A stretch of 7,570 nt of DNA from Desulfovibrio sp. (GTDB lineage: Bacteria > Desulfobacterota > Desulfovibrionia > Desulfovibrionales > Desulfovibrionaceae), in contig JAITDR010000035.1 of the NCBI GenBank assembly GCA_031282465.1, positions 1 to 7,570 of the forward strand, written 5' to 3'. Under the pieces are notes generated by a model that ran no database searches, was not told where the DNA came from, and worked only from the letters and a program-made list of their open reading frames with translations. A program made the translations under genes and the position numbers. Within the stretch, counting starts at the first letter, position 1; each line of letters starts with the position of its first letter. Below are positions 1 to 5,680 of the stretch, piece after piece.

Positions 1-525
1 GCCTTGCAGGCAATCAGACGCCAATACGGCCGGGCCGTCCTCAAGCCGTTGTACACGTCAAAAGCCAGGGGCATGCAGCTTGTGGACGGCGAGGACCCCG
101 AACTGCCGGCGCTGCTGACTCGCTATGCACGGGAAAACACCGTGCTCTATGTGCAAAAAGCCTTGGAATTGCAGCATAATCGTGATCTCGGCGTTGTTTT
201 TCTGGGCCGGGAGTACCTGACGACCTATGCCCGCGTCAAAGCGCGTGATGCCTGGAACACCACCACCGTCAACGGCGGGCGCTATGCGCCTTTTATCCCT
301 GATGCGCCGATTCTGGACGTGGCCCGCAAGGCGCGCGACGTCTTCGGCCTGGAGTTCACCTGCGTCGATGTGGCGGTCACGGACGAAGGCCCCGTGGTCT
401 TTGAAGTTTCGGCGTTCGGAGGCTTTCGGGGCGTGGAAGAAACAACGGATCTCAACCCGGCGGCCCTGGTGGCGGAACACTTGGCGGCACGCCTGCGGGA
501 GCCGGCCTGTTCCACCCCCGGATAG
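1..525 (+). CDS. ATP-grasp enzyme of the GAK cluster, C-terminal part (5' end outside window)
   Basis: The reading frame is open from the first base and stops at TAG 523-525, so only about 174 C-terminal residues are visible; the TTG at position 4 is probably internal. The fragment looks like the end of a RimK-type ATP-grasp fold. It starts with a nucleotide-binding strand containing VLKPLYTSKARGM (Lys near codon 15). It ends with a metal-binding region, CVDVAV followed by VFEVSAFGGFRGVEETT, then a C-terminal helix. Asp (367-369) and Glu (403-405) fit the Mg-binding acidic residues, but the usual Asn of the E-x-N motif is Ser here. ATP-grasp enzymes join a carboxylate to an amine or thiol through an acyl-phosphate; the substrate is unknown. 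Assignment to the GAK system rests mainly on the two following genes, an HprK-like kinase and a CofD-like protein. ATP-grasp membership is fairly secure; the cluster role is inferred. Confidence 0.8.
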   Translation, partial: ALQAIRRQYGRAVLKPLYTSKARGMQLVDGEDPELPALLTRYARENTVLYVQKALELQHNRDLGVVFLGREYLTTYARVKARDAWNTTTVNGGRYAPFIPDAPILDVARKARDVFGLEFTCVDVAVTDEGPVVFEVSAFGGFRGVEETTDLNPAALVAEHLAARLREPACSTPG

Positions 526-567
526 TGCAGTAACTTTGTAAAATAAATAAATACATGCCTCCGGCGG

Positions 568-590
568 CCGGGGGAAATGATTTCCCCCGG
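568..590. repeat. Perfect 10-bp hairpin in a dispersed-type palindromic element
   Basis: The arms CCGGGGGAAA (568-577) and TTTCCCCCGG (581-590) are exact reverse complements around a TGA loop. They sit in the 89-nt gap between the ATP-grasp and kinase genes. The flanks CTCCGGCGG on the left and ACCCCC on the right resemble, from memory, a hairpin-forming intergenic element common in Desulfovibrio-type genomes. No T-run follows on the + strand, so it is not an obvious intrinsic terminator. It might damp read-through or protect the mRNA end between the two genes. It overlaps an in-frame ATG at 555, which argues against that ATG being the kinase start. Confidence 0.6.
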
Positions 591-601
591 ACCCCCTCAT
601 C

Positions 602-609
602 AAGGAAAG
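602..609 (+). promoter_or_regulatory. Ribosome binding site fixing the kinase start
   Basis: AAGGAAAG lies 5 nt before ATG 615. It favours this start over the in-frame ATG at 555, which has no purine-rich sequence before it and would translate through the hairpin into a Pro/Gly-rich stretch unlike the rest of the protein. Confidence 0.65.
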
Positions 610-614
610 TACCG

Positions 615-1715
615 ATGAAAACATCCTGTACGGACTTTATCCGCGCCGTGCGTGAACGCCGGCCCGCAACCCGTGAATTGCGCCTCAATTTCGACGGCAT
701 CGCAGTTCTTGTCGCAAGCAACAGCCAAGACCTGAATGCGATGCTGGAGGACTACTTCAGCGAGTTTGTCGCCGCTCCGGGTGACGGCTTCACTCCGGAC
801 ATCGTCATTACCGCGCATGAAGGGGCGGTGCCGGACATCGACGAACCCTTTACGGAAAAAGCGCCCGACCCCGGAAAAACGAAGGTCAAGGAAGAGTATG
901 TAAACTGCGGCGACGGCAGACTGGTGCGCAAGCGTCTTACCGGCATGCTGTTTGCGTTTACGGCGGCGGAGCATCTTGCCGTGGGGGAATGTGTGCGCAA
1001 CTGCAATCAGGTCGTCAACTTCATCAACAGCCGGCTTATAGCCCGGCACCTTGACCGCGGCTGTTACCTGGGGCATGCTGCTGCGGTCGCCTTTCAAGGC
1101 AAGGGGATTGCCCTGTGCGGATTTTCAGGCATGGGAAAATCGACGCTGGCCCTGTTTCTTATGAACGAAGGATGCACCTTCGTCAGCAACGACAGGGTGT
1201 TGCTTTCCGGCGACCTCCCGGCCCGCTTGTACGGCATTCCAAAGCAACCGCGCATCAATCCGGGCACGGCGCTGCACAACGACGCCCTGAGGAATATTGT
1301 GGACAGTGAGGACAGAAAACGTTTTGCCGCCCTGCCGCCCGAGCGGCTCTGGTCGTTGGAGTACAAGTACGATGCGCTTATCGGGCAATGCTGGGGGCAG
1401 GGGCGTTTCGCGTTGCGGGCGCCTTTTTCCGGGTTGGCGGTGCTGAACTGGCGCCGTGAGGGCGGGGCAACCCGTTTTGCCGAGGTTTATCCACCCGACA
1501 GATTGGACCTTGTCCGCGCATTCAGCAAGGAATCGGGATTGTTTTTTGCGCCTGACAAACCGGAAGTCCGCCCTGCGACTTCTCCGGAAGCTTACGCCGT
1601 GCGGCTTGCGCAAGCCCCGATGCTGGAAATAACGGGCGGGGTGGATTTTGCGGCGGCGGCGGCGGCCTGCCTGGACTTCTTTTGCGGCGGGCAACGGGAG
1701 CAGCGGTGCCGGTAG
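615..1715 (+). CDS. HprK-related kinase (GAK system, kinase B type)
   Basis: Encodes 366 residues. The centre looks like the catalytic domain of HPr kinase/phosphorylase, which phosphorylates a Ser on the carrier protein HPr. There is a P-loop, GFSGMGKST (169-177), a His at 154 lying 21 residues before the P-loop Lys175, and the following segment FVSNDRVLL (189-197). In classical HprK, as I recall it, the His-Lys spacing is the same and the later segment carries two Asp residues; here it reads Asn192-Asp193. GIPKQPRINPGT (207-218) looks like the family-specific segment after the core. The N-terminal 130 residues resemble nothing I recognise and may bind a partner. The protein is probably cytoplasmic, with no signal peptide or membrane segment. 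The flanking ATP-grasp and CofD-like genes point to HprK-related kinase B of the GAK set rather than sugar-uptake control. The substrate is unknown. Confidence 0.85.
   Translation: MKTSCTDFIRAVRERRPATRELRLNFDGIAVLVASNSQDLNAMLEDYFSEFVAAPGDGFTPDIVITAHEGAVPDIDEPFTEKAPDPGKTKVKEEYVNCGDGRLVRKRLTGMLFAFTAAEHLAVGECVRNCNQVVNFINSRLIARHLDRGCYLGHAAAVAFQGKGIALCGFSGMGKSTLALFLMNEGCTFVSNDRVLLSGDLPARLYGIPKQPRINPGTALHNDALRNIVDSEDRKRFAALPPERLWSLEYKYDALIGQCWGQGRFALRAPFSGLAVLNWRREGGATRFAEVYPPDRLDLVRAFSKESGLFFAPDKPEVRPATSPEAYAVRLAQAPMLEITGGVDFAAAAAACLDFFCGGQREQRCR
1696..1700 (+). promoter_or_regulatory. Ribosome binding site for the CofD-related gene
   Basis: GGGAG lies inside the last kinase codons, 5 nt before GTG 1706. 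It decides between that start and the upstream in-frame TTG at 1682, which has no good binding site. It implies translational coupling with the kinase. Confidence 0.55.
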
Positions 1716-2908
1716 CCCCCCTTACAGCCCCGGTTGTCGTGCCCCGGCGCGTCGTCGTTCCCGATGAGGTCAAAATAGAGCGTTTCAGGCGGGTGCCGGA
1801 GCTGGGGCCGACGCTGCTGTTTTTTTCCGGCGGCACGGCCATGCGCGACACGGCGCGCGTGCTCACTGAATACACGCACAACGCCGTCCACATCATGACC
1901 CCCTTTGATTCCGGGGGAAGTTCCGCGGCTTTGCGCCGCGCGTTCAACATGCCCGCCGTGGGGGATATTCGCGCCCGCATCATGGCTCTTGCGGATCAAA
2001 GCGTCAAAGGCAACCCGGAAATCTACGCGCTGTTCGCCTGCCGCCTGGCCGCAGATCAGCCGCGGGAGACGTTGCTGAACGAACTCGACTCGCTGTGCGC
2101 GGGCAGGCATCTGCTCATCCGGGCGGTTCCCGACCCCATGCGCAAAATCATCCGCACCACGCTCATGCAGTTCACCGAGCGCATGCCGGCGAATTTCGAC
2201 CTTGCCGGGGCCAGCATCGGCAACCTCGTGCTTGCAGGCGGCTACCTCACCCAGAGAAGGCACCTTGACCCGGTGATTTTTCTCTATTCCAAGCTGGTGG
2301 AAGCGCGGGGCATTGTCAGGCCCGTCGTGAACGCCGTCGCCCATCTCGCGGTACGGCTCGCGTCCGGCGAGGTCATTGTCGGGCAGCACGCGTTCACCGG
2401 CAAACAGGGCAGGTCTGTCACCGCACCCATTGAGGATATATGGATCACCCGCTCGCTTGACGACCCGACGCCTTTCGCCGTTTCGATCCGCCCGAAGCTG
2501 CACGAGCTTATAGCCGGGGCGGATCTTGTCTGCTATCCTTTCGGCAGTTTCTATTCGAGCCTTATCGCCAACCTGCTGCCGTGCGGAGTCGGCAGGGCCG
2601 TGGCCGCCGCGCGCTGCCCCAAGGTTTTCATCCCCAACCTGGGCACGGACCCGGAGCTTCTGGGGCATACTCTGCGCGACCAGACGGAACGCCTTGTACG
2701 CTGTTTGACGCGTGACGGCGTTGCCGGGCGTGACGTGTTGCAGGTGCTTGTCGTTGACGACGACGAGAGCGCCTATCCGGGCGGCATACCGTCCGCGTGG
2801 CTGCGCGCGGAAGGACTCCAGGTAGTACGGACGCGGCTGGTGTCGCCGGAGTCCGCCCCATACGCCTGCCCTCGGCTGGTCGCCCGGACGCTGCTTTCCC
2901 TCGTCTGA
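1706..2908 (+). CDS. CofD-related protein (GAK system)
   Basis: Encodes about 400 residues from GTG 1706, overlapping the last 10 nt of the kinase gene. The CofD/YvcK (UPF0052) fold is visible in order: FFSGGTAM (39-46) at the first Rossmann-like turn, TPFDSGGSS (65-73), VGDIR (85-89), then ASIGNLVLAGGYL. Near the C-terminus YPFGSFYSSLIANLL and IPNLGTD correspond to the family segment of the GSLYTS...PNLL type. CofD transfers 2-phospholactate during F420 synthesis, and YvcK/GlmR binds UDP-sugars. This protein is longer than either, and no other F420 genes are in view, so neither role should be transferred to it. Co-occurrence with the ATP-grasp and HprK-like genes supports the GAK-type subfamily. 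An alternative start is TTG 1682 (8 residues longer). The gene ends 12 bp from the convergent CoA-transferase. Confidence 0.85.
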   Translation: MPVAPLTAPVVVPRRVVVPDEVKIERFRRVPELGPTLLFFSGGTAMRDTARVLTEYTHNAVHIMTPFDSGGSSAALRRAFNMPAVGDIRARIMALADQSVKGNPEIYALFACRLAADQPRETLLNELDSLCAGRHLLIRAVPDPMRKIIRTTLMQFTERMPANFDLAGASIGNLVLAGGYLTQRRHLDPVIFLYSKLVEARGIVRPVVNAVAHLAVRLASGEVIVGQHAFTGKQGRSVTAPIEDIWITRSLDDPTPFAVSIRPKLHELIAGADLVCYPFGSFYSSLIANLLPCGVGRAVAAARCPKVFIPNLGTDPELLGHTLRDQTERLVRCLTRDGVAGRDVLQVLVVDDDESAYPGGIPSAWLRAEGLQVVRTRLVSPESAPYACPRLVARTLLSLV

Positions 2909-2920
2909 CGACGCAGGCCG

Positions 2921-4258
2921 TTATTTTTTGTTGACGCGTCTCCAGATATTCATTTTTTCCGCTTCCTTGATGAGATGGTCGCGAAAATCGGGATGCGCCG
3001 TGGAGATGATGCGTTCGGCTTTCTCCCAGGTGGACAGTCCCTTCAAGTTGACTTTGCCGAACTCGGTCACCAGCCAGTGCGCGTTCGCGCGTGTAGCGGT
3101 CACCACCGCGCCGGGCTTGAGGACGGGGACGATACGGCTGCTCTGTGTGCCGTCTTTGCCCGCAACCGTGGAAGAGCAGCAGATGAAGCTCTTCCCGCCC
3201 TTGGAAAGATAGGCTCCCAGGACAAAATCCAGTTGCCCGCCGGCGCCGCTGATATGCCGGTACCCGGAAGACTCGGAGGCAAGCTGCCCGAAAAGGTCCA
3301 CCTCCACCGTGTTGTTGATGGAGATGAAATTGTCGATAGAAGCCAATACTCTGATGTCGTTCACATAATCGACAGGGGCGCTCATAAGCTGGGGATTGTC
3401 GTCGAGGAAATCGTACATGCGCTTGCTGCCCGCGGCAAAAGCATAGCATTGGCGGTATCTGTCGATGGGCTTGTATGCCCCGGTGACTTTGCCGCACTCC
3501 GTCAAATCAACGAAAGCGTCGACATACATTTCCGTGTGTACGCTCAAGTCTTTCAGGTCGGTTTCGGTGAGGAGCATACCCACGGCGTTGGGCAGCCCCC
3601 CTATGCCGAGTTGCAGGCAGGCGCGGTTGGGGATTTCATCGACAACCTTCGCGGCGACGGCGCGGTCCACGTCGGAAGGCTTTGATGCGGGCATTTCGCC
3701 CAAGGCGGAGTCGGCCTCAACTATCATGTCCGCCTGCGTAATGTGGATAAATGCCTCATGTCCGCCGAGGCAACGGGGCATATTGCGGTTGACTTCAAGG
3801 ATAATGCATTTCGCGCGCTCGCACATGGCGGCAAGATAGGACGCGCTCGGGCCGAAATTGAACCAGCCGTGTTTGTCCATCGGCGAAACCTGGATCATGG
3901 CGACGTCGACCGGCGTGTAATTTTCCCGATAATAGCGGGGCACTTCGGAAAAACGCATGGGGATGTAAAAACAATTCCCGTTCGCGGTGAGCTTCCGCGT
4001 CGCACCGGTCATGTGCAGCGTGTTCCAACTGAAGGGATTTTCAGCAGGGGGGATTTTCATGATTTCAGGCGTCCACAGTTCAACGCAACCGCGCACCTTG
4101 ACGTCTTCCAACTCGCCTTTGCGCGCGGCAAGGGCGGCATCCAGCGCCTTTGTCTGGGACACGCAGAAGCCGTAATCCACCCAGTCGCCGGACTTGACCA
4201 CTGCGACGGCTTTTTCCGGCGTGGTCAGCTTTTCTTTATACATTGCAGCATAACTCAC
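2921..4258 (-). CDS. Acyl-CoA:acetate CoA-transferase (butyryl-CoA / 4-hydroxybutyrate CoA-transferase type)
   Basis: Encodes 445 residues, normal for the acetyl-CoA hydrolase/transferase family. These cytoplasmic enzymes move CoA between acyl groups, for example butyryl-CoA plus acetate giving butyrate plus acetyl-CoA, through a glutamyl-CoA thioester. Visible motifs are [15 protein letters not shown] (about 124-138), GIGGLPNAV (218-226), HTEM with the probable catalytic Glu243, and the CoA-loop motif GAGGQLDF (338-345). The YDFLDDNP segment and overall layout are closest to butyryl-CoA:acetate and 4-hydroxybutyrate CoA-transferases, but substrate cannot be read from sequence alone. Start: the first in-frame ATG (4276) would place the strong GAGGAGG (4264-4270) inside the coding region. 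GTG 4258 lies 5 nt after that site and gives a start, [13 protein letters not shown], that fits the family. No partner pathway genes adjoin it; it appears to be its own transcription unit. Confidence 0.88.
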   Translation of the reverse strand: MSYAAMYKEKLTTPEKAVAVVKSGDWVDYGFCVSQTKALDAALAARKGELEDVKVRGCVELWTPEIMKIPPAENPFSWNTLHMTGATRKLTANGNCFYIPMRFSEVPRYYRENYTPVDVAMIQVSPMDKHGWFNFGPSASYLAAMCERAKCIILEVNRNMPRCLGGHEAFIHITQADMIVEADSALGEMPASKPSDVDRAVAAKVVDEIPNRACLQLGIGGLPNAVGMLLTETDLKDLSVHTEMYVDAFVDLTECGKVTGAYKPIDRYRQCYAFAAGSKRMYDFLDDNPQLMSAPVDYVNDIRVLASIDNFISINNTVEVDLFGQLASESSGYRHISGAGGQLDFVLGAYLSKGGKSFICCSSTVAGKDGTQSSRIVPVLKPGAVVTATRANAHWLVTEFGKVNLKGLSTWEKAERIISTAHPDFRDHLIKEAEKMNIWRRVNKK

Positions 4259-4263
4259 GAGAA

Positions 4264-4270
4264 CCTCCTC
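4264..4270 (-). promoter_or_regulatory. Strong ribosome binding site of the CoA-transferase
   Basis: GAGGAGG on the - strand lies 5 nt before GTG 4258 and decides the start codon over ATG 4276. Just upstream, AGCAT (4272-4276) and ATGCT (4282-4286) form a short 5-bp inverted repeat in the presumed leader. It could fold next to the binding site, but the arms are short. Confidence 0.65.
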
Positions 4271-4339
4271 AAGCATCCAACATGCTGTATTTTTTTAACT
4301 GTTACAATGCCGATTACGTATATTTACCTACCATACCGA

Positions 4340-4358
4340 GCATCTTTTGTAAAGATGC
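4340..4358. promoter_or_regulatory. Inverted repeat upstream of the CoA-transferase, possible operator
   Basis: GCATCTTT (4340-4347) and AAAGATGC (4351-4358) are perfect 8-bp arms around TGT. The repeat lies about 80 bp upstream of the GTG start, at the edge of the AT-rich presumed promoter region. Position and symmetry suit a dimeric regulator's binding site. An RNA hairpin is equally possible from sequence. On the - strand no T-run follows, so a terminator for the aldolase transcript is less likely. The cognate regulator is unknown. Confidence 0.35.
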
Positions 4359-4578
4359 GCCGGAATTTTTCCCGTCGCTCAAAGCAGTTCAAGGGTAAGG
4401 GCATACACCCGCCCTGTTGCCCGCCGGCGCCGGCAGGAAGATGTGAGCGCCGCGCACGCCGCGAGAGCCTTCGTCCGTTCTTTTGCCGGCCTGCGTCCGC
4501 TCAGCCGCACACCGCCGCCGCGCCTGTGCTTCGACAGCGGGCGGCCCCGAACATACCCGGCCTGCTTTGCACATCGAA

Positions 4579-5358
4579 TTACAGCGCGGGGAGTTTCCCT
4601 CCCGCTTGGATAAACAGGCTGTCCATGCCGTAGGCGAGGAAACTGTAACCGGCCCGGATCTTTTCACGCAAAAGGGCCTCATCCGGACGAACGACATGGT
4701 AGCCCCGGCTTACGCCGTACTGCACAGCTTTGGCTTCAATAATTTCCAGGGTCTTTATGAATTCCGGCTCATCAAAGCGCGCGGTCAGGCCCATGGACGC
4801 CGACAGGTCGTAGGGTCCGACCATGTAGGCATCAAGGCGCGGATGGGAAAAAATCCCGTCCAGGGCGGCGACCGCGTTGATGTGTTCAATCTGGGCGACA
4901 AGGACCAGTTCGCGGCTGAAGCCCCCGCACGGATCCATGTGGGCGTCGAAATCCAGTCCGTAGGCGTTCGCCCGGCAGAATCCGACGCCGCGCCGGCCGC
5001 CGGAAAATTCCTCTCCGCCGGGGTACAGGCCGGCGTTGACGGCCTCGTCGAGTTGCACGCGGCTTTCAATCATGGGGAAAATCAATCCCGCCGCCCCGGA
5101 ATCCAAAGCGTACTTGATGAGTTCGGGTTTTGCGGCGGCAACGCGGACAAACGGCAAAGTCCCCCAGCGTTCCAAGGCGCGGAACATGTCCGGCAGGACA
5201 GCGCGCGTGAATGCCCCGTGCTCGGCGTCCACCGCCGCCCATTCATAGCCCGTGCGGGCGAGTATTTCCGCAATTTCCGGACTGGGAATCTGCAGCCAGG
5301 TACCTATGCTCGGCGCGCCGGCGCGCAGTTTCCGCCTGAGTTCCCTGTTCGTAAGCAT
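4579..5358 (-). CDS. HpcH/HpaI-family class II aldolase (2-keto-3-deoxy-sugar-acid / 4-hydroxy-2-oxoheptanedioate aldolase type)
   Basis: Encodes 259 residues, the usual length for this TIM-barrel family, which reversibly cleaves 2-oxo-4-hydroxy acids to pyruvate and an aldehyde using a divalent metal. Motifs in order are DAEHG (44-48, His47 the likely catalytic base), the Arg-containing PFVRVA strand (69-74), GLIFPMIES (91-99), RRGVG (122-126), AQIEH with metal ligand Glu158, and GPYDLSASMG with metal ligand Asp184 (181-190). All key residues appear intact. The ATG at 5358 is preceded by GGAAAGG at 5366-5372 with 7 nt spacing; an upstream TTG at 5376 is less likely. It is the last gene of the rsfS-gpmI run, with no sugar-acid or aromatic-catabolism genes beside it, so the real substrate is open. 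Its translation start region is duplicated 66 bp upstream. Confidence 0.87.
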   Translation of the reverse strand: MLTNRELRRKLRAGAPSIGTWLQIPSPEIAEILARTGYEWAAVDAEHGAFTRAVLPDMFRALERWGTLPFVRVAAAKPELIKYALDSGAAGLIFPMIESRVQLDEAVNAGLYPGGEEFSGGRRGVGFCRANAYGLDFDAHMDPCGGFSRELVLVAQIEHINAVAALDGIFSHPRLDAYMVGPYDLSASMGLTARFDEPEFIKTLEIIEAKAVQYGVSRGYHVVRPDEALLREKIRAGYSFLAYGMDSLFIQAGGKLPAL

Positions 5359-5375
5359 GAATCCGCCTTTCCACA
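5346..5375 (-). repeat. Direct repeat copy A: aldolase ribosome binding site and first codons
   Basis: This 30-nt segment matches 5412-5441 at 28 of 30 positions, offset by exactly 66 bp. It contains the functional ribosome binding site, ATG 5358 and the next codons (ATG CTT ACG AAC). Confidence 0.8.
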
Positions 5376-5376
5376 A

Positions 5377-5424
5377 TCACCCGCAGACTGCGAAGTCCTG
5401 CAGCCTGCGCCTGTTGGTAAGCAT
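5377..5424 (-). pseudogene. 15-codon reading frame from the duplicated aldolase start (remnant or leader peptide)
   Basis: ATG 5424 opens a frame reading MLTNRRRLQDFAVCG and ending at TGA 5379-5377, 18 nt before the true aldolase ATG. It is preceded by the duplicated ribosome binding site, so it may be translated. The first codons copy the aldolase N-terminus and the rest diverges, which looks like a broken partial duplication. The frame also contains a possible hairpin (5383-5401, 7 bp with one bulge), so a translated leader affecting aldolase expression is an alternative. No Cys, His or Trp run typical of attenuators is present. Confidence 0.45.
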
Positions 5425-5441
5425 GAATCCGCCTTTTCACA
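5412..5441 (-). repeat. Direct repeat copy B: upstream duplicate of the aldolase start region
   Basis: This is the upstream partner of the repeat at 5346-5375. It carries an equivalent purine-rich AAAAGGCGG and an ATG at 5424 followed by CTT ACC AAC. It begins just after the stop of the 78-aa gene. Past the 30-nt core, similarity seems to continue if a 9-bp gap is allowed: the copy B peptide MLTNRRRL lines up with aldolase MLTN(REL)RRKL. Confidence 0.8.
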
Positions 5442-5442
5442 G

Positions 5443-5679
5443 CTACAGGTAATCCGGGTCCACGGCTGCGGGGCCGTCCCCGAACATAATCCGGACGAAA
5501 TGCACCGAATGCCGGTCCACGGGCATGATGGGAAAATTGCGCCGGCAGACGTCGCAGGCGATCATGGAGGGCTGAAGCGGGGCAGGCACGGGTATTTGCC
5601 TGCGGCAGTACGGGCAGACATAGAAAAACACCAGTTCCATGCCCGACGGTTTGACCGGCACGGGTTGCTGTCGCGGCAT
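5443..5679 (-). CDS. Small two-CxxC (zinc-ribbon-like) protein of unknown function
   Basis: Encodes 78 residues with CPYC (22-25) and CDVC (42-45) separated by 16 residues, the arrangement of a small zinc ribbon or treble-clef knuckle. The N-terminus is Pro-rich and the C-terminus contains HSVHFVRIMFG and ends in DPDYL. No signal peptide or membrane segment is seen. The start is well supported: GGAGG (5686-5690) lies in the last gpmI codons, and the ATG at 5679 follows the gpmI stop after a single base, implying translational coupling. Zinc binding is an inference from the cysteine spacing, and I do not recognise the family. An alternative start at Met14 (ATG at 5640) would still keep both CxxC motifs. 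Location between gpmI and an aldolase gives no clear functional clue. Confidence 0.75.
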   Translation of the reverse strand: MPRQQPVPVKPSGMELVFFYVCPYCRRQIPVPAPLQPSMIACDVCRRNFPIMPVDRHSVHFVRIMFGDGPAAVDPDYL

Positions 5680-5680
5680 A

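Larger units (their letters stand above)
4259..4578. other. 320-bp intergenic region between aldolase and CoA-transferase
   Basis: No convincing gene is seen. The half nearest the CoA-transferase (about 4285-4375) is clearly AT-rich and probably holds its promoter, but no clean -35/-10 pair or sigma-54 site could be picked out. The half after the aldolase stop (about 4400-4578) is GC-rich and contains a 12-bp perfect palindrome, GCCGGCGCCGGC (4423-4434). It has no hairpin with a T-run that would be a clear terminator for the aldolase operon. The + strand reading frames crossing this stretch look like shadows, with no family features. Confidence 0.6.

Noticed and set aside
531..550. Promoter in the AT-rich stretch after the ATP-grasp gene
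   Set aside because: TAAAAT at 539-544 could pass for a -10 box, but the -35 position is C/G-rich with no match, so an internal promoter is not supported.
555..614. Upstream in-frame ATG giving the kinase 20 extra residues
   Set aside because: It has no ribosome binding site, and the extension would be encoded by the palindromic element. ATG 615 has AAGGAAAG at good spacing.
1592..2668. Long - strand open frame (358 codons) opposite the CofD-related gene
   Set aside because: The opposite strand has clear CofD/YvcK motifs and a placed ribosome binding site. This frame gives an Arg/Gly/Ala-rich product without motifs.
2896..2950. Bidirectional terminator between the convergent CofD-like and CoA-transferase genes
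   Set aside because: Only 12 bp separate the genes, and I found no stable stem with a T-run. The T-run at about 2922-2930 has no convincing hairpin before it on either strand.
4272..4296. Possible + strand intrinsic terminator (short stem followed by seven T)
   Set aside because: The stem is only 5 bp and no + strand gene ends nearby. The sequence is better read as leader DNA of the - strand CoA-transferase.
3743..4633. + strand open frame crossing the CoA-transferase start and the intergenic region
   Set aside because: It overlaps well-supported - strand coding sequence at its beginning, shows no family features, and simply runs through the non-coding gap.
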